From assembly GCA_964468725.1 (NCBI GenBank), contig CAYXVU010000202.1, forward strand, positions 1 to 10,973: a DNA stretch of 10,973 bases, in the 5' to 3' direction. How positions within the stretch are numbered: position 1 is the first letter of the stretch; every line of letters starts with the position of its first letter. This stretch comes from CAYXVU01 sp964468725. Its GTDB lineage: Bacteria; Acidobacteriota; Blastocatellia; UBA7656. A program made the translations under genes and the position numbers. This document shows, in pieces, positions 1-5,815 of this stretch. Below the pieces are notes generated by a model. It worked only from the letters and a program-made list of their open reading frames with translations. It was not told the origin of the DNA and ran no database searches.

Positions 1-118
1 CGGTGCAGTCGAACTCCTTTGCTTGAAAGCGATTCACATCATCGTGCTGAAGACAAAATCGGATGAGTTGTTGACCAACTCCAAGTTCTGTGAGGCAAAG
101 CGGGCAGCGGTAGGGCAT
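1..118 (-). CDS. Zinc-ribbon protein, 5' part only (runs off left edge)
   Basis: Reading the minus strand from an ATG at 118 gives an open frame to the window edge (39 codons, no stop). It begins MPYRCPLCLTELG and continues with RFCLQHDDVNRF and EFDCT. The CPLC pair at residues 5-8, then Cys and His at about 24 and 27 and a further Cys near 38, look like a zinc ribbon or treble-clef metal site. An AAGGAG ribosome site lies 7 nt before this ATG. A second in-frame ATG at 124 is only 1 nt from that site, so 118 is preferred. The gene diverges from another Cys-rich gene at 377. Such ribbons often serve as adaptors in bacterial signalling or conflict gene clusters, but that role is inference. The rest of the protein is outside the window. 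Confidence 0.62.
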   Translation of the reverse strand, partial: MPYRCPLCLTELGVGQQLIRFCLQHDDVNRFQAKEFDCT

Positions 119-136
119 GACCATGCTCCTTCAGAA

Positions 137-169
137 CCAATTCTCGCCGGTAGATTCCCAGAGAATTGG
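137..169. promoter_or_regulatory. Inverted repeat in leader of the left-edge zinc-ribbon gene
   Basis: CCAATTCTC (137-145) and GAGAATTGG (161-169) are perfect 9-bp inverted arms with a 15-nt spacer. They lie about 12 nt upstream of the AAGGAG site of the minus-strand gene starting at 118. The arms could form a leader hairpin next to the ribosome site or a dyad for a dimeric repressor. An alternative smaller pairing, CAGAG/CTCTG at 159-174, overlaps the right arm. The function is inferred only from position. Confidence 0.4.
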
Positions 170-376
170 CTCTGCGAATCGGGTTGCATTTCCACATTGA
201 GATGGTTCGCTTCTTAGCGTAATTGCGAAATCGTCATTGCTGCACATCTACACGAAGGCTGCTTTGTACATTTTTGCACGGCGAATTGTACTTATCTCAA
301 TATTTTCCTGCAATTCATTTCTTAGTATGTTTGAATAGGTAAGCAATTCTAATAGAAATGCGAGTTGGGGCAATCT

Positions 377-985
377 ATGAAAATCACCCAAACTGTCTGC
401 CCGTCCTGCGCCTTACCGCTCGAAGTGCCAAAGAGTTTCGAAACCGTCATCTGCGCGGTTTGCGGCACGACTTTTCAGGTGCGGCGTTATAAAGACGCGA
501 TCAATCTTTCGGTTGCCGACTCCCGACTGATCGAGTTACCGTCACCAGCGCCGAAAGGCGGCAGCGACGATGGCAGACAGGCATGGGAAGCAAAGTTAGA
601 AGAGTTGGATGAGACGATTGCCCAAGTCAGTGAAGAGATCGAAGTTATTCGCAGCCGCGAGCAAGCCGTTCCGTTGCAATTGGGCTGTGCGCTGTTTGGC
701 ACCTTCGCGTTTGTCATCGTCATCATTACGCTCTTTATGCCACTCGGAAGAGAGTACTTTGGCGGCTGGTTCTTCTACCTTACGCTGGCAGCGGCAGTCT
801 TATGGAGCGTAACCCGAATCCGCCGCAACTTGGAGAGGCGCGAAGAGATTGCGCGGCTCAACGAAGAGCGACAGCGACTTGAGGCGGCACTTACCTATCT
901 CGAATCCGAAAAAGCGCACCTATTGCAGATGGCTGATGATCGCTTCGGCGGCTATAAGTTCCGTCTTGAAGACGAGGAAAGCTGA
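377..985 (+). CDS. Zinc-ribbon / coiled-coil membrane protein
   Basis: A 202-residue protein with an N-terminal zinc ribbon: C8-x2-C11 and C26-x2-C29 (CPSC and CAVC), as in rubredoxin-like and zinc-ribbon-10-type modules. An acidic/basic coiled-coil stretch follows (about 69-97), then two hydrophobic helices (about 102-121 and 128-146) and a second Glu/Arg-rich coiled coil (about 150-185). The ribbon and both coils therefore probably face the same side, likely the cytoplasm, with a short hairpin through the inner membrane. The start is ATG 377, which has GGGG 6 nt upstream; a TTG at 365 would add four residues and has no clear ribosome site. It diverges from the zinc-ribbon gene at 1-118. I do not recognise a named family. 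A membrane-anchored adaptor is a reasonable guess. Confidence 0.75.
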   Translation: MKITQTVCPSCALPLEVPKSFETVICAVCGTTFQVRRYKDAINLSVADSRLIELPSPAPKGGSDDGRQAWEAKLEELDETIAQVSEEIEVIRSREQAVPLQLGCALFGTFAFVIVIITLFMPLGREYFGGWFFYLTLAAAVLWSVTRIRRNLERREEIARLNEERQRLEAALTYLESEKAHLLQMADDRFGGYKFRLEDEES

Positions 986-1198
986 AAACTTCGGCCATTC
1001 GCTACCCATCGGATGCCTTCCGCTTCTTTAGCCCATAGCGGCGGCCTACCGTTTGCCGACCGCAGGCATCCCATCAACTTCTTTAGCGCATCCAAGCCCA
1101 CGAACCGGGAAACGAGCATCACCCCGGCTCAGGGCGCTCACGGAGATAACATCTGGATAGAGATTTGAAACGTAATGGTTTTAGGAGGTGCTAAGAAA

Positions 1199-1744
1199 AT
1201 GATGAGTATAAAAAATCGGATATTCTCCCTCGTCGCCGCTGCTGCGATTGCCCTTTCCGTCGCCATCTCGGCTCCGGCACATTCGGCAGACGACCAAACC
1301 TACTTGACCAAAAAGGTTCGCAAGGAACTGGTCACGCTCCCTTACTACGGTATCTTCGACAATCTGGCCTTTGAGATTCAGGGCGATACCGTCGTTTTGA
1401 GCGGGCAGGTTGTGCGCGCTTCCACGCGGAAAGACGCGGAACGCCGCATTGCCAAGATCGAAGGCGTCGAAAACGTCATCAACAAGATTGAAGTATTGCC
1501 GCCTTCGAGTTTCGATGATCGCATTCGCTTGCGCACCTATCGCGCGGTCTTCAGCAAAGGCAGCCTGTATCGCTATGCGCAAGGGGCAAACCCCTTGATT
1601 CATATCGTCGTCAATCGCGGCAGGGTCACGTTAGAAGGCATAGTCGCCAACGAAACAGACAAGAATCTGGCCTTTATCGCGGCCAACGGCGTACCGGAGG
1701 TATTCAGCGTAACAAACAACCTGCGCGTTAAAGACCAGAACTAA
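1199..1744 (+). CDS. Secreted double BON-domain protein
   Basis: A 181-residue protein with a Sec signal peptide: basic KNR at 5-7, a hydrophobic core at about 8-25, and likely cleavage after AHS at residue 29. The mature part holds two BON domains, about 33-100 (GDTVVLSGQV, then the EGVENVINKIEV strand) and about 106-177 (GRVTLEGIVANETDK). BON domains occur in OsmY and related envelope proteins and are thought to bind phospholipid or other envelope surfaces. The start is ATG 1199 (or 1202) because AGGAGG at 1183-1188 sits 10 nt upstream. An in-frame ATG at 1175 lies before that site and would spoil the signal peptide. A strong hairpin follows the stop, and an HtrA protease gene lies downstream on the same strand, so the two may share a role in envelope stress (inference). 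Confidence 0.85.
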   Translation: MMSIKNRIFSLVAAAAIALSVAISAPAHSADDQTYLTKKVRKELVTLPYYGIFDNLAFEIQGDTVVLSGQVVRASTRKDAERRIAKIEGVENVINKIEVLPPSSFDDRIRLRTYRAVFSKGSLYRYAQGANPLIHIVVNRGRVTLEGIVANETDKNLAFIAANGVPEVFSVTNNLRVKDQN

Positions 1745-1757
1745 CCTCCCCCTACCT

Positions 1758-1786
1758 TGACCGGACAGAGTATCTCTGTCCGGTCA
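1758..1786 (+). terminator. Strong hairpin after the BON gene
   Basis: TGACCGGACAGAG (1758-1770) pairs perfectly with CTCTGTCCGGTCA (1774-1786) across a 3-nt TAT centre. It begins 14 nt after the BON stop codon. No T-run follows on the plus strand, so it is not a classic intrinsic terminator; it may act with Rho or stabilise the 3' end of the transcript. Confidence 0.6.
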
Positions 1787-1847
1787 TTCCCGGACTGCTG
1801 GTCGAGCCTGCCGCCTGCCTTTTTACGTTTCCTTTACAATCCGCTTA

Positions 1848-1877
1848 TTGAACCAAGCCGACGGCTTTCGCTAGACT
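1848..1877 (+). promoter_or_regulatory. Candidate promoter for the htrA-like gene
   Basis: TTGAAC (1848-1853) and TAGACT (1872-1877) each match four of six bases of the sigma-70-type -35 and -10 boxes, with an 18-nt spacer. They fall between the hairpin after the BON gene and the protease start, where a promoter is expected. The match is weak and the genus's own promoter consensus is unknown. Confidence 0.25.
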
Positions 1878-1938
1878 GCTGTTGCCCGCATAGTTTTGCA
1901 ACTTTTGCGCGCCTGTTACGTGAATAGGGATCGGAGGT

Positions 1939-3402
1939 ATGGAAACAGACATGAGAATCGCTTCATATCATTTGAGAAAGCCTGTAGCCCTTTTGCCTGC
2001 CCTGCGGCTGGCGATCTGGTTTGCCCTCGCTGTTAGTCTCGGCTTTTCAGGAATGCAGAATGCGGCCTTTGCTCAACAGAGCCCGCCGCTGCCCACCCCT
2101 GCCGATCTCTCACGCGCTTTTATTGAGGTCGCAAAGAGAGTCAAGCCGGCGGTCGTCAGCATTGACACCGTAGAGAAGGCGCGACAAACCCCCGAAGAGC
2201 AATTGCTGTTCGGAGACCCACGCCCGCGACGCGGCACCGGATCGGGCGTCATCATCAGCCCCGATGGCTATATTCTGACCAATAATCACGTCGCCGGCGG
2301 CGCGGAAAAGATCAAAGTCAAATTGGCCGATGACCGCGAATTTCCCGCCAAACGCATCGGCACCGATGCGGAGACCGATCTGGCGATCATCAAAATCGAG
2401 GCGCAGAATTTGCCCTTTGCCAAACTCGGCGACTCCGACCGTCTGGAACAAGGCGAATGGGTGATTGCTCTCGGCAGTCCGTTCGGCTTTCAACAGACCA
2501 TGACCGCCGGAATCGTTTCGGCAACGGGGCGGGATTTGAGCGGCAGAATACCCGGCGCACAATTCACCAACTTCATTCAAACCGACGCCTCGATCAATCC
2601 CGGCAATTCCGGCGGCCCGCTCATCAATATGCAAAGCGAAATTGTCGGCATCAACACCTTGATCTTTTCGCAGACGGGCGCAAGTTCCGGTATCGGCTTT
2701 TCGATCCCTTCGAACTTGGCCAACAAGGTGCGCGGCCAATTGATTCAAAATGGCAGAGTGATTCGCGGCTACCTCGGCGTGCAGCATCAAGACCTCACGC
2801 CTGCGATGGCGAAAAAGCTAGGCTATGCGGGCGATTCCGGCGCGTTGGTTAACGATATACCCGATTCTGCCGCCCCTGCCGGTAAGGCTGGATTACAGAG
2901 CGGCGACATCATCGTTGAAATCGATGGCAAGCCGGTGAAATCGGCGCGCAACCTGACCGAATACGTTGCCGATTTGAAAGTCGGACAGACCATCAAGGTT
3001 AAATACGTGCGCGACGGACGAGCTGCAAACACAACCATCACGTTGGCTGAAAGGCCGCCCGTGCAAGTCGCCGAAGCGGAACCCGCCGAGGAACGGATGG
3101 AAGACCCTTCTTCCACTCAACTTGGGTTGCGGGTGCAAACACTGACGCCGGAGATGGCCGCCCGCTTTCGCTTGAAGAGTCTCGCCGGAGCCATCGTTCA
3201 ACAAGTGAAGCCGGGCAGCCCTGCCGCCGAGGCGCAACTCTTGCCGGGCGATGTGATTTTGAAGATTGATAACGCCCCCATCGCCAGTCGGCAAGACTTC
3301 CTCAACGCCCTGACCGCCATCAAAGCTGGCGATGATAGCCTGTTGTTGCAAATCGAACGACGCGGCAGACTCTCCTTCGTTGAGGTCTCATTGGAACGCT
3401 AG
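1939..3402 (+). CDS. degP: HtrA/DegP-type periplasmic serine protease, two PDZ domains
   Basis: This is an HtrA/DegP-family envelope quality-control protease that degrades or chaperones misfolded proteins. From ATG 1939 it has 487 residues. A basic stretch (R22-type) and hydrophobic core at about 22-40 form a signal peptide with likely cleavage after AFA (about 45). The trypsin-like domain (about 57-270) contains the full triad: H117 in TNNHVAGG, D147 in ETDLAI and S224 in NPGNSGGPL. PDZ1 covers about 277-370 (RGYLGV start) and PDZ2 about 395-487 (PGSPAAEAQLLPGDVI). Length and layout match DegP/DegQ. GGAGG at 1933-1937 is only 1 nt from ATG 1939 but 13 nt from the in-frame ATG at 1951 (MRIASYHL); AGGGA at 1926-1930 is 8 nt from 1939, so the exact start is open. 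A hairpin terminator follows. The choice among DegP, DegQ and MucD names is not resolved. Confidence 0.95.
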   Translation: METDMRIASYHLRKPVALLPALRLAIWFALAVSLGFSGMQNAAFAQQSPPLPTPADLSRAFIEVAKRVKPAVVSIDTVEKARQTPEEQLLFGDPRPRRGTGSGVIISPDGYILTNNHVAGGAEKIKVKLADDREFPAKRIGTDAETDLAIIKIEAQNLPFAKLGDSDRLEQGEWVIALGSPFGFQQTMTAGIVSATGRDLSGRIPGAQFTNFIQTDASINPGNSGGPLINMQSEIVGINTLIFSQTGASSGIGFSIPSNLANKVRGQLIQNGRVIRGYLGVQHQDLTPAMAKKLGYAGDSGALVNDIPDSAAPAGKAGLQSGDIIVEIDGKPVKSARNLTEYVADLKVGQTIKVKYVRDGRAANTTITLAERPPVQVAEAEPAEERMEDPSSTQLGLRVQTLTPEMAARFRLKSLAGAIVQQVKPGSPAAEAQLLPGDVILKIDNAPIASRQDFLNALTAIKAGDDSLLLQIERRGRLSFVEVSLER

Positions 3403-3428
3403 TCGGTCATTTGTTAGCGGGAAGGAAG

Positions 3429-3461
3429 AAGGCGGCTGCACACAAGCCGCCTTTGCTCTTT
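3429..3461. terminator. Bidirectional hairpin terminator
   Basis: AAGGCGGCT (3429-3437) pairs with AGCCGCCTT (3445-3453) around a 7-nt loop, followed on the plus strand by TGCTCTTT. On the minus strand the downstream tract is CTTCTTCCTT. It lies between two convergent genes that stop at 3402 and 3460, as expected for a shared terminator. Confidence 0.75.
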
Positions 3462-4023
3462 AAGAAGCCGATTGGGATTGCCAGGAAATGTCAAACTGAC
3501 AGTAAGCATCGCCTTTGCCGGAACAGGACGGCTCGCTTACAGAGACGGCGGTTCCGCCCGAAAGCTCTGCGGCGCGCTCGTAAAAGTGTTTAGCCACCCT
3601 ACAAATCCGCAAGGTCGAACGCGGTTCGAAGACCTTGATTCGGCACTGTGTCGCGCCTGTACTGATGACCTCCAGGCGGCCAGGCGAGTTGAGCATCGCG
3701 TGCATCGGAGCCATGTTATCGAACAAGGCCATGGGGTTTTTACCGCGAAAGGCTTTATAGGTTCCATTCAGTATCTCTTCCGCAGAGTGTCGCCCCATCT
3801 GTTCGTAAATCATCTCGTCGCCATTGGCTACGATGTCGCAAATCGCTTCCATCACTTGCTCATACAGTTCTATCGGATACCAGCCGCTGTTGAGGAGGAT
3901 GCGGAGTTGCTCCTGATCTTGCAGCGGTAATGAGCGCAGAAAGGCTGTAACTTTTTCCTCTCCATAAGTCTCGCGAACAAACCCAAGCTTTGAACTGATT
4001 TTACTGCCTTTGACTTTTGCCAT
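3460..4023 (-). CDS. TIGR02265/V4R-like ligand-binding protein
   Basis: A soluble 187-residue protein without signal peptide or membrane helices. An N-terminal helical part (about 13-95) contains RETYGEEKV, LLNSGWYPIELY and a GRHSAEEILNGTY segment. This layout, with PGRLEV near 114-119, resembles the TIGR02265/DUF2378 group known from myxobacteria. The C-terminal part ends in VSEPSCSGKGDAYCQFDISW, which resembles the V4R/heme-NO-binding fold: an EP-x-C (C167) and a YCQF motif (C175). V4R domains bind small hydrophobic ligands or metals and act as sensors. The start is ATG 4023, with GGAGA 6 nt upstream; earlier in-frame codons reach 4110 but lack a ribosome site and read as Ala/Arg-rich filler. 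The stop abuts the bidirectional terminator. Family placement is from remembered motif similarity; the ligand is unknown. Confidence 0.75.
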   Translation of the reverse strand: MAKVKGSKISSKLGFVRETYGEEKVTAFLRSLPLQDQEQLRILLNSGWYPIELYEQVMEAICDIVANGDEMIYEQMGRHSAEEILNGTYKAFRGKNPMALFDNMAPMHAMLNSPGRLEVISTGATQCRIKVFEPRSTLRICRVAKHFYERAAELSGGTAVSVSEPSCSGKGDAYCQFDISWQSQSAS

Positions 4024-4085
4024 CGTGTTCTCCAGCAAACTCGCGGCTGCGGACATCCGTGTCTTTGCTCGCAGAGCTTGCCGCG

Positions 4086-4114
4086 ATACTACCCACAGGT
4101 CTGAAGACAATCAA
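4086..4114 (-). promoter_or_regulatory. Candidate promoter for the TIGR02265/V4R-like gene
   Basis: On the minus strand TTGATT (4109-4114) and TAGTAT (4086-4091) are separated by exactly 17 nt; each box matches four of six sigma-70-type consensus bases. It lies 63 nt upstream of the ATG at 4023, in the 143-nt gap after the channel gene, so the V4R-like gene may be expressed on its own. Confidence 0.4.
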
Positions 4115-4166
4115 TAGTTTGCTTTCGCTCGCCAATCACAATGGTCCTATTCGGAGGCGTTCTGGC

Positions 4167-4742
4167 TTAGGCTGTCAATGCCTGCTCAAGCCGACGATCA
4201 GGAATAAGCCATATAATTGCCACCAACGCGTAGAGCGCGCAAGCTAACCACCAAAAGACGAAGGCGAGCGTAATGGCCACCCCATAGAGCAATAGGGAGA
4301 TTTTGCTTTTGACATCGCGCCCCAATGCCATCGCCAGCACCGAATCTTTGCCATGATGAAAAATCAGTACGCGCGTCAGGATGAAATAGGCTCCCCCTGC
4401 GCACAACAAAACGATGCCATAACACGCCACTGGTAAGGGCGCAAAATGATTCTCTCCCATCCATGCGGTCACAAAGGGCACAAGCGACAACCAAAAGAGC
4501 AGATGCAGATTTGCCCATAAGGTTCGACCATTGACGTGACGCACCGCTTGTAACAGATGGTGATGGTTATTCCAGTAGATGCCGAGGTAGATAAAGCTCA
4601 TCACATAACTGAGCAGCACAGGGATGAGCGGGCGCAAGGCGTCCCAACCCGCCGCGTGTGGCACTTTCAGTTCCAACACCATAATGGTGATAATGATGGC
4701 CAGCACGCCATCGCTAAACGCCTCCATTCGCCCTTTTGTCAT
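4167..4742 (-). CDS. TMEM175-family (DUF1211) potassium channel
   Basis: A 191-residue integral membrane protein. The N-terminus reads MTKGRMEAFSDGVLAI, the diagnostic R-x2-AFSDGV motif of TMEM175/DUF1211, followed by VLELKVP. Six hydrophobic helices can be placed at about 8-26, 40-57, 77-95, 105-127, 146-164 and 166-181; helix 2 is followed by YWNNHHHL, also typical of the family. Bacterial members have one six-helix repeat and form tetrameric K+-permeable channels without the classic TVGYG filter. The start is ATG 4742, preceded by AGGAGA with 8-9 nt spacing; upstream in-frame codons to 4844 cross a palindrome and do not look coding. It lies 82 nt downstream of the DUF5615 gene on the same strand and could be cotranscribed with it. 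Confidence 0.9.
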   Translation of the reverse strand: MTKGRMEAFSDGVLAIIITIMVLELKVPHAAGWDALRPLIPVLLSYVMSFIYLGIYWNNHHHLLQAVRHVNGRTLWANLHLLFWLSLVPFVTAWMGENHFAPLPVACYGIVLLCAGGAYFILTRVLIFHHGKDSVLAMALGRDVKSKISLLLYGVAITLAFVFWWLACALYALVAIIWLIPDRRLEQALTA

Positions 4743-4782
4743 CCGCCCTTCTCCTACGCTTCGCGCTGTGCGCCGCACGTAT

Positions 4783-4800
4783 AAGCTGCGTTCGCAGCTT
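4783..4800. repeat. Intergenic palindrome between the PIN-like and channel genes
   Basis: AAGCTGCG/CGCAGCTT form 8-bp arms around a 2-nt centre (a practical 7-bp stem with a 4-nt loop). It lies between the DUF5615 stop (4825) and the channel start (4742). There is no T-run on the minus strand, so it could be a weak attenuator, a processing hairpin or part of a dispersed repeat. Confidence 0.45.
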
Positions 4801-4824
4801 TGAGATAATGGGTCGAGGTGATGG

Positions 4825-5163
4825 TTATACGGCCTTGATCTCAACTAACTTTTCGCCAGCCTGTAAAAGCTCAATCGCTTTTTCCAATGTTTCGGCTAGG
4901 ATTTCTTTCAAACGAATATTGGAAGTGTTGCCGCAGGTCAACCAGATTACTTTCGGCGGCGGTCCAAGCATTTCAAGCAAAGCTACAAAGTCGTTATCTT
5001 TCGTCATCACGACGACATCGGAAGCTCGTGCAGCGAAAAAGGTTTCTCGGTTTGTTGCGTCGCGCAAGCCCAAATCACGCAACGCGACCGCAGGAACAGC
5101 ATATTGAATGCTAATCCATGTAGCAATTGCTGGTGACAGTTGAGCATCAAGCCAAATCATCAT
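4825..5163 (-). CDS. DUF5615 PIN-like protein (putative toxin)
   Basis: A 112-residue protein beginning MMIWLDAQLSP, the typical first strand of the DUF5615/Mut7-C-like PIN group with an early catalytic-type Asp (D6). Further acidic residues are in RDLGLRDATNRE (D30, D35, E40) and MTKDNDFV (D56, D58), the expected PIN metal-binding positions. KVIWLTCGNTSN supplies the late core strand. PIN-fold proteins are Mg-dependent ribonucleases; DUF5615 members are usually paired with DUF433 antitoxins, as here. Its ATG at 5163 overlaps the antitoxin TGA (ATGA), so the two are translationally coupled; a second ATG at 5160 is also possible. Actual toxicity is not established for most family members. Confidence 0.87.
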   Translation of the reverse strand: MMIWLDAQLSPAIATWISIQYAVPAVALRDLGLRDATNRETFFAARASDVVVMTKDNDFVALLEMLGPPPKVIWLTCGNTSNIRLKEILAETLEKAIELLQAGEKLVEIKAV

Positions 5164-5384
5164 GCGGCTAAGATCGGATGATCGAGCCGCCGAGCCGCAT
5201 AGGTCAGAGCCGCTTTCAGGTCGTCCATCTCCAAATCGGGCATCTCTTCGAAGATTTGCTCGGCGCTCAACCCCGCCGCGAATAAATCCAACACATCAAT
5301 GACCCGAATCCGCATGCCGCGAATGCAAGCGCGGCCTCCGCATTGCTCCAGATTCACCGTGATTCTTTCTATTGCACCAGACAT
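5160..5384 (-). CDS. DUF433 putative antitoxin
   Basis: A 74-residue protein of the DUF433 (COG2442) family: CGGRACIRGMRIRV at about 15-28, then VLDLFAAGLSAEQI and a final PDLEMDDLKAALTYAA segment. DUF433 is a winged-helix/helix-turn-helix-like fold found next to PIN-like DUF5615 genes and probably binds both the partner and DNA. GGAGGT sits 4-5 nt before ATG 5384. The stop overlaps the start of the downstream DUF5615 gene by 4 nt. Autoregulation of the pair is likely by analogy but not shown by the sequence. Confidence 0.9.
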   Translation of the reverse strand: MSGAIERITVNLEQCGGRACIRGMRIRVIDVLDLFAAGLSAEQIFEEMPDLEMDDLKAALTYAARRLDHPILAA

Positions 5385-5425
5385 GGATACCTCCGAAACT
5401 CGATTTGGTGGTCACAACCGTGCAA

Positions 5426-5434
5426 AGCATAGCA
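5426..5434 (-). promoter_or_regulatory. Candidate extended -10 for the DUF433/DUF5615 pair
   Basis: On the minus strand TGCTATGCT fits the extended -10 pattern TGnTATnnT and ends 41 nt upstream of the DUF433 ATG at 5384. No convincing -35 box is present, which extended -10 promoters tolerate. The rest of 5435-5552 shows no supported gene. Confidence 0.28.
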
Positions 5435-5552
5435 TTTTCAATTCCCTCCAAGTAAGTTCACCCACAAAGCGCGGATGCTGGCTGAAGCCAAGTTATCCAA
5501 GCGAAATATACCTGATGAACTTCCCTCTCAGAACTTCGGACTGATCGCCAAA

Positions 5553-5797
5553 TCACTTGAGCAAGGCTCTATTCTTTTCAATCAACTCGCTTCGTTTGGC
5601 ATCTGCAATGAAATTATGCTTATGAATCTCCCTGTGTGAGTAATGTAATTGCAACCCGTTCTGATATAGCTCACGCAGGCACTCTGCAAGCTCATTATTT
5701 GACTATCACGATTCAAGCTAAAGCAAATCGCACACCTTCTTCGGGAACGAGTTAAAACGCCAGTTTCAACTGTCAAAGGTAGGTTTTTTCTACCCAT
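5553..5797 (-). pseudogene. Frameshifted, internally deleted HNH-type gene remnant
   Basis: From ATG 5797 the minus strand encodes MGRKNLPLTVETGVL then TRSRRRCAICFSLNRD, which closely resembles the start of a family of small HNH/zinc-finger proteins (the RSRRRC-x2-CF-x-LNRD segment normally leads into a GQIAHLD stretch and an HH-x-YD active site). That continuation is missing. After about residue 38 the frame turns into Ser/Ile-rich noise, while the other frame (from about 5697) gives a sensible stretch containing NELAECLRELYQNG, HREIHKHNF and RSELIEKNRALLK and stops at 5553-5555. The second part has no HNH residues and I cannot name it, so the unit may be a fusion of two gene fragments. It lies only 18 nt after the chelatase stop codon and in the same frame as that gene. 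Confidence 0.5.
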
Positions 5798-5815
5798 CTT
5801 CCCATCTTCAGTAGC

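Noticed and set aside
23..217. Plus-strand open frame of 64 codons from a TTG
   Set aside because: It is the antisense of the minus-strand zinc-ribbon gene starting at 118, has no ribosome site and no recognisable motif.
262..292. Repeated TTGTAC (264-269 and 286-291) between the divergent zinc-ribbon genes as an operator
   Set aside because: Two hexamers 22 bp apart in AT-rich DNA are easily chance; no clear promoter boxes could be fixed next to them.
986..1198. Possible hairpin or repeat in the gap before the BON gene (GGATGCC ... GGCATCC, and two copies of CTTCTTTAGC)
   Set aside because: Arms are only 7 bp and about 45 nt apart, and the repeats are short; I see no supported gene, terminator or RNA structure here.
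2110..2790. Long minus-strand open frame inside the protease gene
   Set aside because: Shadow frame opposite a clearly real HtrA gene with intact catalytic triad.
5475..5639. Plus-strand open frame of 54 codons starting MLAEAKLSKRNIP
   Set aside because: It reads plausibly, but it lacks a ribosome site, matches nothing I know, and overlaps the minus-strand remnant that has recognisable homology at its start.
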